Shown here one piece after another: positions 52,039 through 59,679 of a stretch of 64,000 nt of DNA (position 1 is the first letter of the stretch; each line of letters starts with the position of its first letter). This stretch comes from Actinomycetes bacterium (GTDB lineage Bacteria > Actinomycetota > Actinomycetes > Mycobacteriales > Mycobacteriaceae): assembly GCA_023460175.1 (NCBI GenBank), contig JAEWRC010000104.1:85199-149198 (forward strand), read 5' to 3'. The notes under the pieces are model-generated. The model saw only the letters and a list, made by a program, of their open reading frames with translations, ran no database searches and was not told where the DNA came from. A program made the position numbers and the translations under genes.

Positions 52039-52715
52039 TGAGTGCCAGGGGGCGAGCAGTGCACGCACAGGGGATTGCCCAACTGGCTGCCGAGCGGCCG
52101 CACACCTTGGTGTTCTTCATCGCGGCAATGGCGTGTGTCATTCTCACCCTCAGCCCGAATGGAATGCGCGGTGACCTTGCCCGTCAGCGCAAAATCTACT
52201 GGGGTGGAACATTTTTCGCTGCGGCGTTCGGATTGATCGCTGCGCTACCCAATGTAACGACGGGGCTCATCGTCGCGGGCCTCTGTGCTTTTTGCCTGAC
52301 GCTGTCTGCCTACTTCGGCACCCAGTTGATCAAGATCGGCGGGCGAGTCGTCGCCTTTGACAGCGCAGAGGGCTTGCCGGCAGACGTATACGGGTCCGGA
52401 AGTGATCCCTACAGCCCACAAGTCTCGACGACCAAGGCGTGGTGGATTTTTGTAGTTTTTCTGGTGCTGTGGACACCCATGTTGATCGACTATGTCGTCG
52501 GCCGGGAGGGTGCCGCTTCGGCGCTTCTCGCGCTGGGCATGTTTGTTTTGCTGTCTGTGCTCCTTGGCTATGTCGATGGCAAACACCGCCAGCGCGTCGC
52601 CCGGGGCCAGTATCTCCAGTTCGGTGTCATCGCGGTGATCTCAGCGGGGATCTTCGCGGTGTGTTATCTGATCACTTACTCAGCGGCTCTGAGATGGAGC
52701 GACTCGACGCGATAA
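52038..52715 (+). CDS. Candidate immunity membrane protein 1, locus 1
   Basis: A 225-residue protein with about six hydrophobic segments (about 22-40, 55-75, 78-98, 135-155, 160-178, 190-215) and the motif LARQRKIYWGGTF, LPNVTTGLIVAGL and LIKIGGRVVAF between the first pairs. It is about 60 percent identical by eye to the protein at 52920-53576. ATG 52038 overlaps the effector stop; an upstream ATG (52023) is also possible. The position directly behind a candidate pore-like effector and the copy number suggest immunity, which is inference. Confidence 0.72.
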   Translation: MSARGRAVHAQGIAQLAAERPHTLVFFIAAMACVILTLSPNGMRGDLARQRKIYWGGTFFAAAFGLIAALPNVTTGLIVAGLCAFCLTLSAYFGTQLIKIGGRVVAFDSAEGLPADVYGSGSDPYSPQVSTTKAWWIFVVFLVLWTPMLIDYVVGREGAASALLALGMFVLLSVLLGYVDGKHRQRVARGQYLQFGVIAVISAGIFAVCYLITYSAALRWSDSTR

Positions 52716-52728
52716 CCGCAAAGAAGAC

Positions 52729-52870
52729 GGTCTGCTGGGGTTGTTCCTGCTGGCCGTTCCGGCAGTAGTAGCCGGGCTTGGCGACGGAAGGCGTCGCCAA
52801 CGGATCGCCTGCTGCCAGTATCTTCTCCGTTTGTTATCTGGCTACCTACAGCGTGGCGCTGCGACGCAGT
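52729..52870 (+). pseudogene. Decayed fragment of a third immunity-type membrane protein gene
   Basis: From 52729 one frame reads GLLGLFLLAVPAVVAGLGDG, then RRRQRIACCQYL, matching the C-terminal third of the protein at 52920-53576 (GLLGLFFFTVPPAVTGLGDG, RYRQRIARGQYL). From 52823, in another frame, it reads FSVCYLATYSVALRRS, matching the extreme C-terminus of the protein at 52038 (FAVCYLITYSAALRWS). The 5' two thirds and an internal piece are missing. It lies between the two intact paralogues. Confidence 0.8.
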
Positions 52871-52919
52871 GCCGCCGGAGCGATAATCGCGAGCGACGAA
52901 CGTTGACAGTGAAGGGCGG

Positions 52920-53576
52920 GTGAGTTTGGACGCGCAGGGACTCGCGCAACTAGCCGCCGAGCGACCGCATACGCTGATCTTCTATGTGGCGACGATGGCG
53001 TTCGTCGTCCTTACCCTCATCCCACACGGCAGCCGGGGAGACCTGGCCCGTCAGCGCAAGATGTACTGGGGTGGAACATTTTCCGCGGCCATTTGCGCGT
53101 TCATCGCTGCGCTCCCGAATGTCAGCACTGGGTTGATTGTGGCGGGCCTCTGCGTCTTCTGTTTGGCGCTGCCCGCGTATTTTAGTACGCAGTTGATAAA
53201 GATCGGCGATCGAGTGGTCGCGTTCGAAAGCGCCGCTGCTCTCCCCGCTACTGCCGACGGTAGGGATCCCTACACGCCGCGAGTTTCTGCCTCGAAGGTG
53301 TGGTGGCTCGCTGTTTTTGGCGTCGTAATCGGAGCAGTGAATGTGCTCGCGTATGTGATCGACGGTGACCCGGTGGCTTACGGACTGCTGGGGTTGTTCT
53401 TCTTCACCGTTCCGCCGGCGGTGACCGGCCTTGGCGACGGCAGGTACCGCCAGCGCATTGCGCGCGGTCAGTACCTTCAATTCGGCATCATCACCATGCT
53501 TTCGGCGGGGATACTCACCGTCTGCTACCTCCTTGCTCACTCGGTGGGGTTCCGTATGCGTCGACCATCGCAGTAG
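52920..53576 (+). CDS. Candidate immunity membrane protein 2, locus 1
   Basis: A 218-residue paralogue of the protein at 52038-52715, with the same helices and the motifs LARQRKMYWGGTF, LPNVSTGLIVAGL, LIKIGDRVVAFES and RQRIARGQYLQFG. GTG 52920 gives MSLDAQGLAQLAAERPHTLI, aligned with the start of the first paralogue. The second half is more divergent, as seen in immunity families where the recognition region varies. No signal peptide beyond the first helix. Confidence 0.72.
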   Translation: MSLDAQGLAQLAAERPHTLIFYVATMAFVVLTLIPHGSRGDLARQRKMYWGGTFSAAICAFIAALPNVSTGLIVAGLCVFCLALPAYFSTQLIKIGDRVVAFESAAALPATADGRDPYTPRVSASKVWWLAVFGVVIGAVNVLAYVIDGDPVAYGLLGLFFFTVPPAVTGLGDGRYRQRIARGQYLQFGIITMLSAGILTVCYLLAHSVGFRMRRPSQ

Positions 53577-53597
53577 CCGAGGCGTAGCGTCGAAGCC

Positions 53598-54125
53598 ATG
53601 ACTGACACCCCTAACGCAGCGGTGCAGGAACTGTTGCGAGACGCATTCACCAGGCTCGTCGAGCAGTCCGATGAGCTCACTGACGGCCTCACCGACGAGG
53701 TCTCCTTCTATCGCCCCACCGAGGACGCCAACAGCATCGCCTGGCTGATCTGGCACAGCGCCCGCGGACAGGACCTCCAGGTGGCCGATATCGCCGGTGT
53801 GGAGCAGGTGTGGACAAGTGAGGGCTGGGTCGACCGGTTCGGGCTGGATCTACCCCGCACCGACATGGGCTACGGGCATTCCAGCACCGAGGTCGCCAAG
53901 GTCCGCGTCAGCGCCGAACTGCTGGCGGCCTATTACCAGGCCGTGCATGCCATGACGCTCGACTACGTCACCACCCTCACCGACGAGGAGCTGGGCCGCA
54001 TCGTCGACGACAACTGGGACCCGCCGGTTACCGCGAGCGCGCGGCTGGTCAGCATCATCGACGACTGCGCCCAGCACCTCGGCCAGGCCGCCTACCTGCG
54101 GGGAATCGCACCCGGAACATTCTGA
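53598..54125 (+). CDS. DinB/mycothiol transferase family protein
   Basis: A 175-residue helical-bundle protein of the DinB/DUF664 superfamily. Likely metal-binding His are in WLIWHSARGQD (about residue 53), AVHAMTLDY and CAQHLGQAAYLRG (about 157). In actinobacteria such proteins are mycothiol-dependent S-transferases. It lies 21 bp after the membrane protein gene on the same strand but is a housekeeping-type detoxification gene, so the link is probably accidental. Confidence 0.85.
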   Translation: MTDTPNAAVQELLRDAFTRLVEQSDELTDGLTDEVSFYRPTEDANSIAWLIWHSARGQDLQVADIAGVEQVWTSEGWVDRFGLDLPRTDMGYGHSSTEVAKVRVSAELLAAYYQAVHAMTLDYVTTLTDEELGRIVDDNWDPPVTASARLVSIIDDCAQHLGQAAYLRGIAPGTF

Positions 54126-54222
54126 CCGGAGGCTGCAGGGTGTCGCGCAGTTGCAGGACACTGATGCGGCTCACGCGGACGAGGTTGGTCGGGCGCTGTC
54201 CGGACGGCCCCTCGATCAGATG

Positions 54223-54300
54223 CCGTCACCTCGGGGTGACGGATATCCACAGGGCGGCTGGCCGCCCAGGTTGTGGGTGACTGTCACCTGGAGGTGACGG
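54223..54300. repeat. Cluster of GTCACC/GGTGAC palindromes and hairpins between convergent genes
   Basis: Two hairpins with 8-bp stems and 4-nt loops, CCGTCACCTCGGGGTGACGG (54223-54242) and CTGTCACCTGGAGGTGACGG (54281-54300), flank a third stem GGGCGG/CCGCCC (54252-54267). GGTGAC-T-GTCACC (54276-54288) is also a dyad. In all, five GTCACC/GGTGAC half-sites occur. The region is between convergent genes (DinB and the acyl-AMP ligase) and could act as a bidirectional terminator, though no T-tract follows. Confidence 0.7.
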
Positions 54301-54352
54301 GTTACGGCCGATGGGCCGCGCGGAGAGCAGTGGAACCAGGGTTCGACACGCT

Positions 54353-55939
54353 TTACCCGCGATCGCCCACCAGAGTGCGCTGCACCTCGAGGCGGCGCAG
54401 CTTACCCGACGACGTGCGTGGCAACGTGCCCGGTTCGACGAACAGCACCTTGGCGGGCACCACGCCGCATTCGGAAGCCACCTTGCGTACCAACGTGACT
54501 CGCGTTTCTTCCTCGTCGCTGCCGCGGAACTCGGCCGCGATCACCAGTCCCGGCCGCGCGCTCTGCTCGTCGGACCCGACCGCGACGACGGAACCCTCGC
54601 GCACGCCGGGCACCTGGCCGGCGATCCGCTCGATCTCGCTGGGAAAGATGTTGCGTCCCGCGATGTGGATGAGCTCCTTGACCCGGCCACAAACCACCAG
54701 GCCGTCGTCGGTGAAGTAGCCCAGGTCGCCAGTGCCGAACCAGTTTCCGGGATCGCATGGGGCATCACCCAGGTAGCCGGACATCATGGAATCCCCGCGC
54801 ACCTGGATTTCGCCGACGTCGCGCCCGGCCGCTTCGGCGACCGGGAAGTCCACCGGTTCGATGCGGATCTCCATGCCGCTGATGGCGTTACCGAGAACCG
54901 CGTGGCGCCGTAGCATCTCGCCGTCGTCGGTGCTGACGCGGACCTCGTCGAACTGCAGTCCGTTGCCGGGCGGGGTGACCGAGACCGCACAGGTCGATTC
55001 GGCCATGCCGTAGGCCGGGGAGAGCGCACCGCCGTCGAACCCGAACCGCTGCATTTCGGTGGCGAATCGGGCCATCCCGGCGCAGTCGACGGGTTCGCCG
55101 CCGTTGAGCGCGAACCGGATGCTGCTCAGATCGCAGTCGGGCAAGCGGCTGGCGTACTTGCCGAGTACGTTGTACGCGAAGTTCGGTGCGGCGGTGAGGG
55201 TGGCGCGACTGTGGGCCAGCCAGCCCAGCCACCTGAACGGCATCGCGGAGAACGCGGACGTGGGTGCCTGGTAGGAGGGCAATCCCGAGAGTGCGGTGGT
55301 GAGCAGGAACGTCAGGCCCATGTCGTGGTAGAGCGGCAGCCAGGACAAACCGGAGTCGATTCCGCGTTCGATGCCGACACGTTCGCTGATGCCGCAAATG
55401 TTGGCCAGCACCGCGTCGTGGGACAACTGCGCGGTCTTGGGAGTACCGGTCGATCCCGCCGTGCCCTGCAGGATGGCCGGGCGGTCGGTGCTGACGGCAC
55501 TCAGCGTGGTCGAACGCTGGGCGTGCGCGAGGGGACTCACATCGTGCACACAGCGTGAATCGTCGCGAGATTGCAGGTCAGCCAGGCGATCACCATGGCT
55601 GTAAACCGCAGTGACGCCGATATTTTGGCATCTGCTCAGCGTTGCCTCGGCCCACTGGCCGGAGTCCGCGCCGCGCACCGGGCCGGGCAGCAGAGCGACG
55701 CTCGCGCCAGCCAACCAACTGCCGAAGATCGCCGACAGCAACTCGATGCTCGGCTCACCGATGAGCGCGACCGCCTGCGCGGAACCGTGGTCGTGGACGG
55801 CCTCGGCGAAGTTCTGCGCACGGGCGTAAACCTCGCCCCAGGGGTGTGGCGTCCACGTCTCGTGATCGGCATTCAGGACATGCAGGTCATGGGGCGATGA
55901 CGGGAGCGTCGCCGACAGGTGGTCGATGAGCCTGCTCAT
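54353..55939 (-). CDS. mbtM: Long-chain fatty acyl-AMP ligase, MbtM (FadD33)-like
   Basis: A 528-residue ANL adenylating enzyme. AMP-binding motif LQGTAGSTGTPKTAQLSH (about 155-172), LPLYHDMGLTFLL (about 205-217), NGGEPVDC, SPAYGMAEST (about 300-309), GTGDLGYF, and the C-terminal Lys region PRTSSGKLRRLEV (about 510-522). The PGPVRGADSGQWAEATL stretch and overall sequence resemble, from memory, M. tuberculosis FadD33/MbtM, which activates the lipid chain for mycobactin and loads it on the carrier MbtL. It overlaps the carrier gene by ATGA. The rest of the mycobactin operon is not in this window. Confidence 0.82.
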   Translation of the reverse strand: MSRLIDHLSATLPSSPHDLHVLNADHETWTPHPWGEVYARAQNFAEAVHDHGSAQAVALIGEPSIELLSAIFGSWLAGASVALLPGPVRGADSGQWAEATLSRCQNIGVTAVYSHGDRLADLQSRDDSRCVHDVSPLAHAQRSTTLSAVSTDRPAILQGTAGSTGTPKTAQLSHDAVLANICGISERVGIERGIDSGLSWLPLYHDMGLTFLLTTALSGLPSYQAPTSAFSAMPFRWLGWLAHSRATLTAAPNFAYNVLGKYASRLPDCDLSSIRFALNGGEPVDCAGMARFATEMQRFGFDGGALSPAYGMAESTCAVSVTPPGNGLQFDEVRVSTDDGEMLRRHAVLGNAISGMEIRIEPVDFPVAEAAGRDVGEIQVRGDSMMSGYLGDAPCDPGNWFGTGDLGYFTDDGLVVCGRVKELIHIAGRNIFPSEIERIAGQVPGVREGSVVAVGSDEQSARPGLVIAAEFRGSDEEETRVTLVRKVASECGVVPAKVLFVEPGTLPRTSSGKLRRLEVQRTLVGDRG

Positions 55940-56199
55940 GCCAGTCCTCCAGCGGTTTTGGCCTCGAGAATGTCATCGAGTTCGCCGATCGTGCTGGAAT
56001 CCAACAGATCCTGCTCAGACAGGACGATGCCGAGCTTGGCTTCGATGGCCGCCGCCGCAATCGTAAAACCCGTCCAATCCAGACAGACGTCGGTGACCAG
56101 GCGAGACTCCCGGGTGATTCGACATGAATCGATATTCAGGTCGTTGCAAAGGATTTCAGAAAGCGAGTTACTCACACCAAGGTGTGCTGTTGAAACCAT
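55936..56199 (-). CDS. mbtL: MbtL-like acyl carrier protein lacking the phosphopantetheine serine
   Basis: An 87-residue carrier-protein fold next to the acyl-AMP ligase, similar to MbtL as I recall it (RLVTDVCLDWTGFTIAAAAI, then EAKLGIVLSEQDLL). Carrier proteins have the motif D-S-(L/V), with the Ser bearing 4'-phosphopantetheine. Here codon 42, at 56074-56076 (minus strand), is TGG (Trp) after Asp41; TCG (Ser) would need one base change. As read, the protein cannot be loaded. It could be a degenerate gene, a sequencing error, or a non-carrier regulator. ATG 56199 chosen; the frame extends to 56223. Confidence 0.75.
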   Translation of the reverse strand: MVSTAHLGVSNSLSEILCNDLNIDSCRITRESRLVTDVCLDWTGFTIAAAAIEAKLGIVLSEQDLLDSSTIGELDDILEAKTAGGLA

Positions 56200-56596
56200 G
56201 AAGGCGGACCGTACACCGATCAAGATCTGCCCTCCAGACCTACCTTGTCGGAGTTTCCGGTGCAGCTAATTGCTTGTGTGTTGACTTCGCGGAATGAATT
56301 CATCCGGACTCATGATCGCGAGATGTAGCGCACTGGCGCAACAGGTTTGAGTTTTACCCTCGCGAAAACTACCGACGAAAGCGCAGGTGTTCGGCATAGT
56401 CCGGGCGAGCCTGTGCGGCCCGGGGCGGCGCCGGCGGTGGGACGTGGTTCGGGTGGTTCGCGGCGGTCACCAGGTGACCCAAGGCGCGGTTCGTGCGGCC
56501 CCGTGCAAGAACAGCAACCCTGGTTTTCCCGGCCGGAACTGGGTCATGCGGCGGGCTCTCGGTAAGTTCGAATGCGACGACAGAGGGAGGCAGTCG
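56200..56596. other. 397-bp divergent intergenic region
   Basis: No credible gene. It must hold promoters for the mbtL/mbtM pair (left) and the membrane protein (right). No iron box of the TTAGGTTAG type was seen near mbtL. A palindrome GGTCACC-A-GGTGACC lies at 56465-56479. AGGGAGG at 56584-56590 is the ribosome binding site of the right-hand gene. The part 56387-56596 stays open in frame with that gene but its composition does not look coding. Confidence 0.55.
56465..56479. promoter_or_regulatory. GGTCACC-A-GGTGACC palindrome
   Basis: A 15-bp dyad with 7-bp arms. It contains the same GTCACC/GGTGAC half-sites as the cluster at 54223-54300 on the other side of the mbtL/mbtM pair, so a common DNA-binding protein is possible. 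Confidence 0.45.
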
Positions 56597-57451
56597 GTGC
56601 GATTCATGCTCACGGCACTGCTGTGGCTGCTGGCCACGGTGGCGCTGGCAGTGGCGCTGCCGGCGGCCTGGCTTCAGAAGAACGTCGTTGACCTCGACGG
56701 ATACGCGGCGTTCACCGAGCAGGCCGCGGCCGATCCGGCCTTGCAGCAGGCTGTGGCCGGCGAACTGACCACTCAGTTGGTGAGGCTGGGTTACACCGGG
56801 GACCAGGAGTTATTGCGGGATGTGGCGTCGGTCTATACCGGTGGTGCCGACTTCCCGGGCCAGTTCGCCCAGGCGAACCGGTTTGCCCACCGGTGGCTGT
56901 TCTCGGACACCATCACCGCGGGGGAGGATCCGCAGGGACGTTGGGTGGTCGACCTCGCACCGATGCTGCAGGACAGCTCCTTCAGCGCGAGCCTCGAGCG
57001 GTTCGACATCTCGGTGCCGGAGACGCTGCCGGTACCGTTGACGGAGAATGCGCCGGACTCGATTCGGCCCGGCCAACTGCGCGCCATCGCGACCTGGGGT
57101 CCCTGGGTGAGCGTAGGCGCGACGGTCCTGGCAGGTGTGCTGGCCCTGCTGACTTTGGCGTCAGCACGCTCGCGCGGTAAAGCCCTTGCCGCCCTGGGTG
57201 TTTCGGGCTTACTCATTGGCGCGGCCGGCTGGGCCGGATTGGAAGTCGGTCGCCGCTACGTCAACGGAGTGCTGGCGAACACCAGCGCCGACGTCCGGCA
57301 GATGGCCGAAGCGCTGATCCGGCACGCGACCGACAGCATGCATCACTGGCTCAACATCGCGTTGGCCGCCGGTGGTGGGTTGGTGGCGCTGGGAGTTCTG
57401 GTGGCGCTGCTCGGTGGGCTGCGGCAACGGACGGTCCGCGAACCGAGTTGA
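56597..57451 (+). CDS. Conserved mycobacterial-type membrane protein of unknown function
   Basis: A 284-residue protein: N-terminal helix (about 5-25, ALLWLLATVALAVALPAAWL), an extracytoplasmic region of about 130 residues, a pair of helices (about 165-210), and a C-terminal helix (about 255-275) with a basic tail. GTG 56597 has a strong AGGGAGG six bases upstream. I do not recognise a named family. It is convergent with the small membrane protein at 57456, 4 bp apart. Confidence 0.75.
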   Translation: MRFMLTALLWLLATVALAVALPAAWLQKNVVDLDGYAAFTEQAAADPALQQAVAGELTTQLVRLGYTGDQELLRDVASVYTGGADFPGQFAQANRFAHRWLFSDTITAGEDPQGRWVVDLAPMLQDSSFSASLERFDISVPETLPVPLTENAPDSIRPGQLRAIATWGPWVSVGATVLAGVLALLTLASARSRGKALAALGVSGLLIGAAGWAGLEVGRRYVNGVLANTSADVRQMAEALIRHATDSMHHWLNIALAAGGGLVALGVLVALLGGLRQRTVREPS

Positions 57452-57455
57452 ACCG

Positions 57456-57806
57456 CTACTGCTCATCGGCGTCCGGTGCGAGCGCGGGTGGTCGGTCGGG
57501 TGCGCGCTTGCTGGGTGGCATCGCGTAGATCCGGCCGTTGATTTTGATGTGGTTTGTGGACTTGAACGCGATGGCCACGATGGCGACGGCGGTCGCGACG
57601 GATACGAATAGACCAGAAGGCCAGTTCGGTAGGGACGCCAGGAAAAAGAGGACCACAGCAAGTGCACTGCCGGTCCAGAACATGCGGCGTTGAATGGAGT
57701 CGGGCGACAGCGTCGCTGACTTCCAAAGAGGAGATAGGCTCAGCACGGTTCCGAGTGCCAGCGATACCAAGCCTAATCCGCTCAACGCCCAGGCCAAGTT
57801 TTTCAC
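57456..57806 (-). CDS. Candidate immunity membrane protein, locus 2 (short form)
   Basis: A 116-residue protein with about three to four hydrophobic segments (about 5-24, 42-60, 64-84). The region RRMFWTGSALAVVLFFLASL, LPNWPSGLFVS and IKINGRIYAM aligns with RKIYWGGTF, LPNVTTGLIVA and IKIGGRVVAF of the locus 1 membrane proteins, so it is a truncated or minimal member of that family. It starts (GTG 57806) 3 bp after the stop of the large protein at 57810. Same gene order as locus 1: effector then membrane protein. Confidence 0.7.
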   Translation of the reverse strand: MKNLAWALSGLGLVSLALGTVLSLSPLWKSATLSPDSIQRRMFWTGSALAVVLFFLASLPNWPSGLFVSVATAVAIVAIAFKSTNHIKINGRIYAMPPSKRAPDRPPALAPDADEQ

Positions 57807-57809
57807 GTT

Positions 57810-59327
57810 CTACCAACTCCTTCCGCCGCCGCCGATTTTCTCGGGGTCGAACAGGCTGCCAACCCCGCCGCCTAGCTCTCCGCCGAGGGCGCCGACAACT
57901 ATCAGGCCGCCCACCGCAGCAACGGCTGTGCCCACGGGGCCGAAGAAGGAGCCCGCAACCAGTGTGGCGCCATATGTTCCGGCTGTTCCGCCGGCGATGG
58001 TCCCGACACTCCGGCCGAAGTCCTCGTTGGTGCCGCCATTGCGCCAGTCTTGATAGGCCAGGCCAAGCTGGATGACGTCGGTGACTTTGACGACTCTGCC
58101 GGCGTACTTTGCCACCACCTGCGCGTCATCTGGAGACAGGCCGGTGACCAAGGCATGTTTGCCCTGCGGAATGGACTCGGCGTACCACTGGGTGCCAGTG
58201 GCTACGCGCCCAGTGTTGTTCACCAGGTTGGACAGCGTCTTGAGCGCCCCCTCCTCCGACATCCCCTCTCTGGTCAGCGCGAAGAACGCTTGCCTGGTCG
58301 CGGTGACGCGGGCGAATTGCTCGCCGTCATTGAGAGTTTGGGTGGCCTGGTCGGGTGACATGGGGCCCACGTCGTGAAATGAACCGTCGCCCAGGTGGAT
58401 TCGGCCTGACTCCAGTTGACGCTGCATGTCGATTCGTTGCTGCGCGCGGGTGCGGGCATCGCCACCCAGGACGGGATCCTTGGGAAGCGGTCCCACGAAG
58501 TTCGCCATCCGGAAATCATCGAGGCGTTCACCGGCAAGGCGGCGCGCCTCCGGAGGGGCGGCGGGGTCGTTGACGGTGCCGAAGTCCCGCAGGCGCGCGG
58601 CGGCATCGGCCTTCTCCTGGGTCATCTGGCCGGGCGCGTTCACCAGCTCTTCGTCCTTGGCGCGCTGGTTGGCGTCGTAGTGCTCGGTCGCCGACTGGCC
58701 GCGCTGTTCGTCGCCCGGCACACCGTCGCCGTCGACATCATCGATGGCCGCCGGGTCGTAGCCGTGCTTGTGGCGCAGATCGGTGAGGGCCTCCTGCAGC
58801 TTCGCCGAGTAGGTGTCACGGAAGATCTCGATGGCGCCCAGGGACGCGGTCGTCTTCGCGATCGCTGTCTCTTCGAGGCCGGAGGTGTCCATGTCCGCGG
58901 CCAGCGCCGCGCCGATCAACCCGTCGAGCTGCACCAGGTGATCATTGAGGCTGTCGATATTGAAGCTGCTCATCCGCTGCGCCTCGGCGAGATCGGCCGC
59001 GATGTTCTGCAGGTCGATGCCGATGAGGGGAAGCTGCTCGGCCTGCACGAACAGTCGGGTCTTCGCGCGCTGCACCTCCGCGGCGTCGTTGATGGGATGT
59101 TCGCCGTTCTCCCGGTTCCACGACTCGTAGAAGCGGTCGGTCGCCGCGTTGAACTCGTTCTTGGTCTCGTCGGTGCACGCCCCGGCGGCGTAGAAGGCCC
59201 GGGCCAGCTCGGCGATCTGGCCGGCGTCGCCGGATTCCAGCGACGCGTAGACGTTCCACGGATCGCCACCGGCGGCGGCGGTCAACGCGCCGACGTCGAT
59301 GTGGGTCAGGTTTGGGTAAGCAACCAC
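57810..59327 (-). CDS. Candidate secreted effector, locus 2: helical N-terminus, glycine-zipper C-terminus
   Basis: A 505-residue homologue of the protein at 50464-52038. Shared N-terminal features are ALTAAAGGDPW (about 13-23), FYESWNRENGEHPINDAAEV and AAIDDVDGDGVPGDEQ; then RRLAGERLDDFRMANFVGPL and DPVLGGDARTRAQQR. The C-terminus (about 425-490) is Gly-rich and hydrophobic (GTIAGGTAGTYGATLVAGSF, VAAVGGLIVVGALGGELGGG). GTG 59327 is chosen because it aligns with locus 1; it overlaps the short gene at 59306 by 22 bp. Resembles Rv0026, from memory. The role as an ESX-type membrane-active effector is inferred from architecture and neighbours. Confidence 0.7.
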   Translation of the reverse strand: MVAYPNLTHIDVGALTAAAGGDPWNVYASLESGDAGQIAELARAFYAAGACTDETKNEFNAATDRFYESWNRENGEHPINDAAEVQRAKTRLFVQAEQLPLIGIDLQNIAADLAEAQRMSSFNIDSLNDHLVQLDGLIGAALAADMDTSGLEETAIAKTTASLGAIEIFRDTYSAKLQEALTDLRHKHGYDPAAIDDVDGDGVPGDEQRGQSATEHYDANQRAKDEELVNAPGQMTQEKADAAARLRDFGTVNDPAAPPEARRLAGERLDDFRMANFVGPLPKDPVLGGDARTRAQQRIDMQRQLESGRIHLGDGSFHDVGPMSPDQATQTLNDGEQFARVTATRQAFFALTREGMSEEGALKTLSNLVNNTGRVATGTQWYAESIPQGKHALVTGLSPDDAQVVAKYAGRVVKVTDVIQLGLAYQDWRNGGTNEDFGRSVGTIAGGTAGTYGATLVAGSFFGPVGTAVAAVGGLIVVGALGGELGGGVGSLFDPEKIGGGGRSW

Positions 59328-59623
59328 TTCACGGCCTGCAGCGCCTCGGTGTTGCGTCGTTCCATGTCCACGAAACACGAAGCGGTGACGTGGGTTTTAT
59401 CGCCGAGCACCCCGAGGCCTCGCTCCTGGTTGCGCAGCCTGGTCGCGTGCTGGGTGTGGGCGCCGTCGATGGCGGTCTGGAACAGTTCGGCCGCGGCGAA
59501 GTCGCCGAACATCCCGGCGCACACCCGCCGGCGCGACAACGCCTGGACGCCCTCGTCGGCAAAACCGGCGGCGGCGTAGGACTTGTTGGCCCCCGCCCGC
59601 ATCTGTTCGACGTCCACGAACAC
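59306..59623 (-). CDS. DUF2563-like short mycobacterial protein, locus 2
   Basis: A 105-residue paralogue of the protein at 50044-50352, with MRAGANKSYAAAGFADEG, AGMFGDF and DMERRN. GTG 59623 is preceded by GAGGGGAG; the open frame extends to 59653. Here it is upstream of, and overlaps, the large protein on the same strand, whereas in locus 1 the two are divergent. This shows that the association is kept despite rearrangement. Confidence 0.75.
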   Translation of the reverse strand: MFVDVEQMRAGANKSYAAAGFADEGVQALSRRRVCAGMFGDFAAAELFQTAIDGAHTQHATRLRNQERGLGVLGDKTHVTASCFVDMERRNTEALQAVKWLLTQT

Positions 59624-59679
59624 GGTCAGCTCCCCTCGGCAAACATCGTGCACAAGCCTAACGGCAGTGGTGGAGGTGT

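Noticed and set aside
51819..52103. Minus-strand frame of 94 codons at the end of the locus 1 effector
   Set aside because: Pro/Ser/Thr-rich antisense shadow of the glycine-rich C-terminus.
56200..56300. Iron-regulator (IdeR) box upstream of the mbtL-like gene
   Set aside because: Expected for mycobactin genes, but no sequence close to TTAGGTTAGSCTAACCTAA was found.
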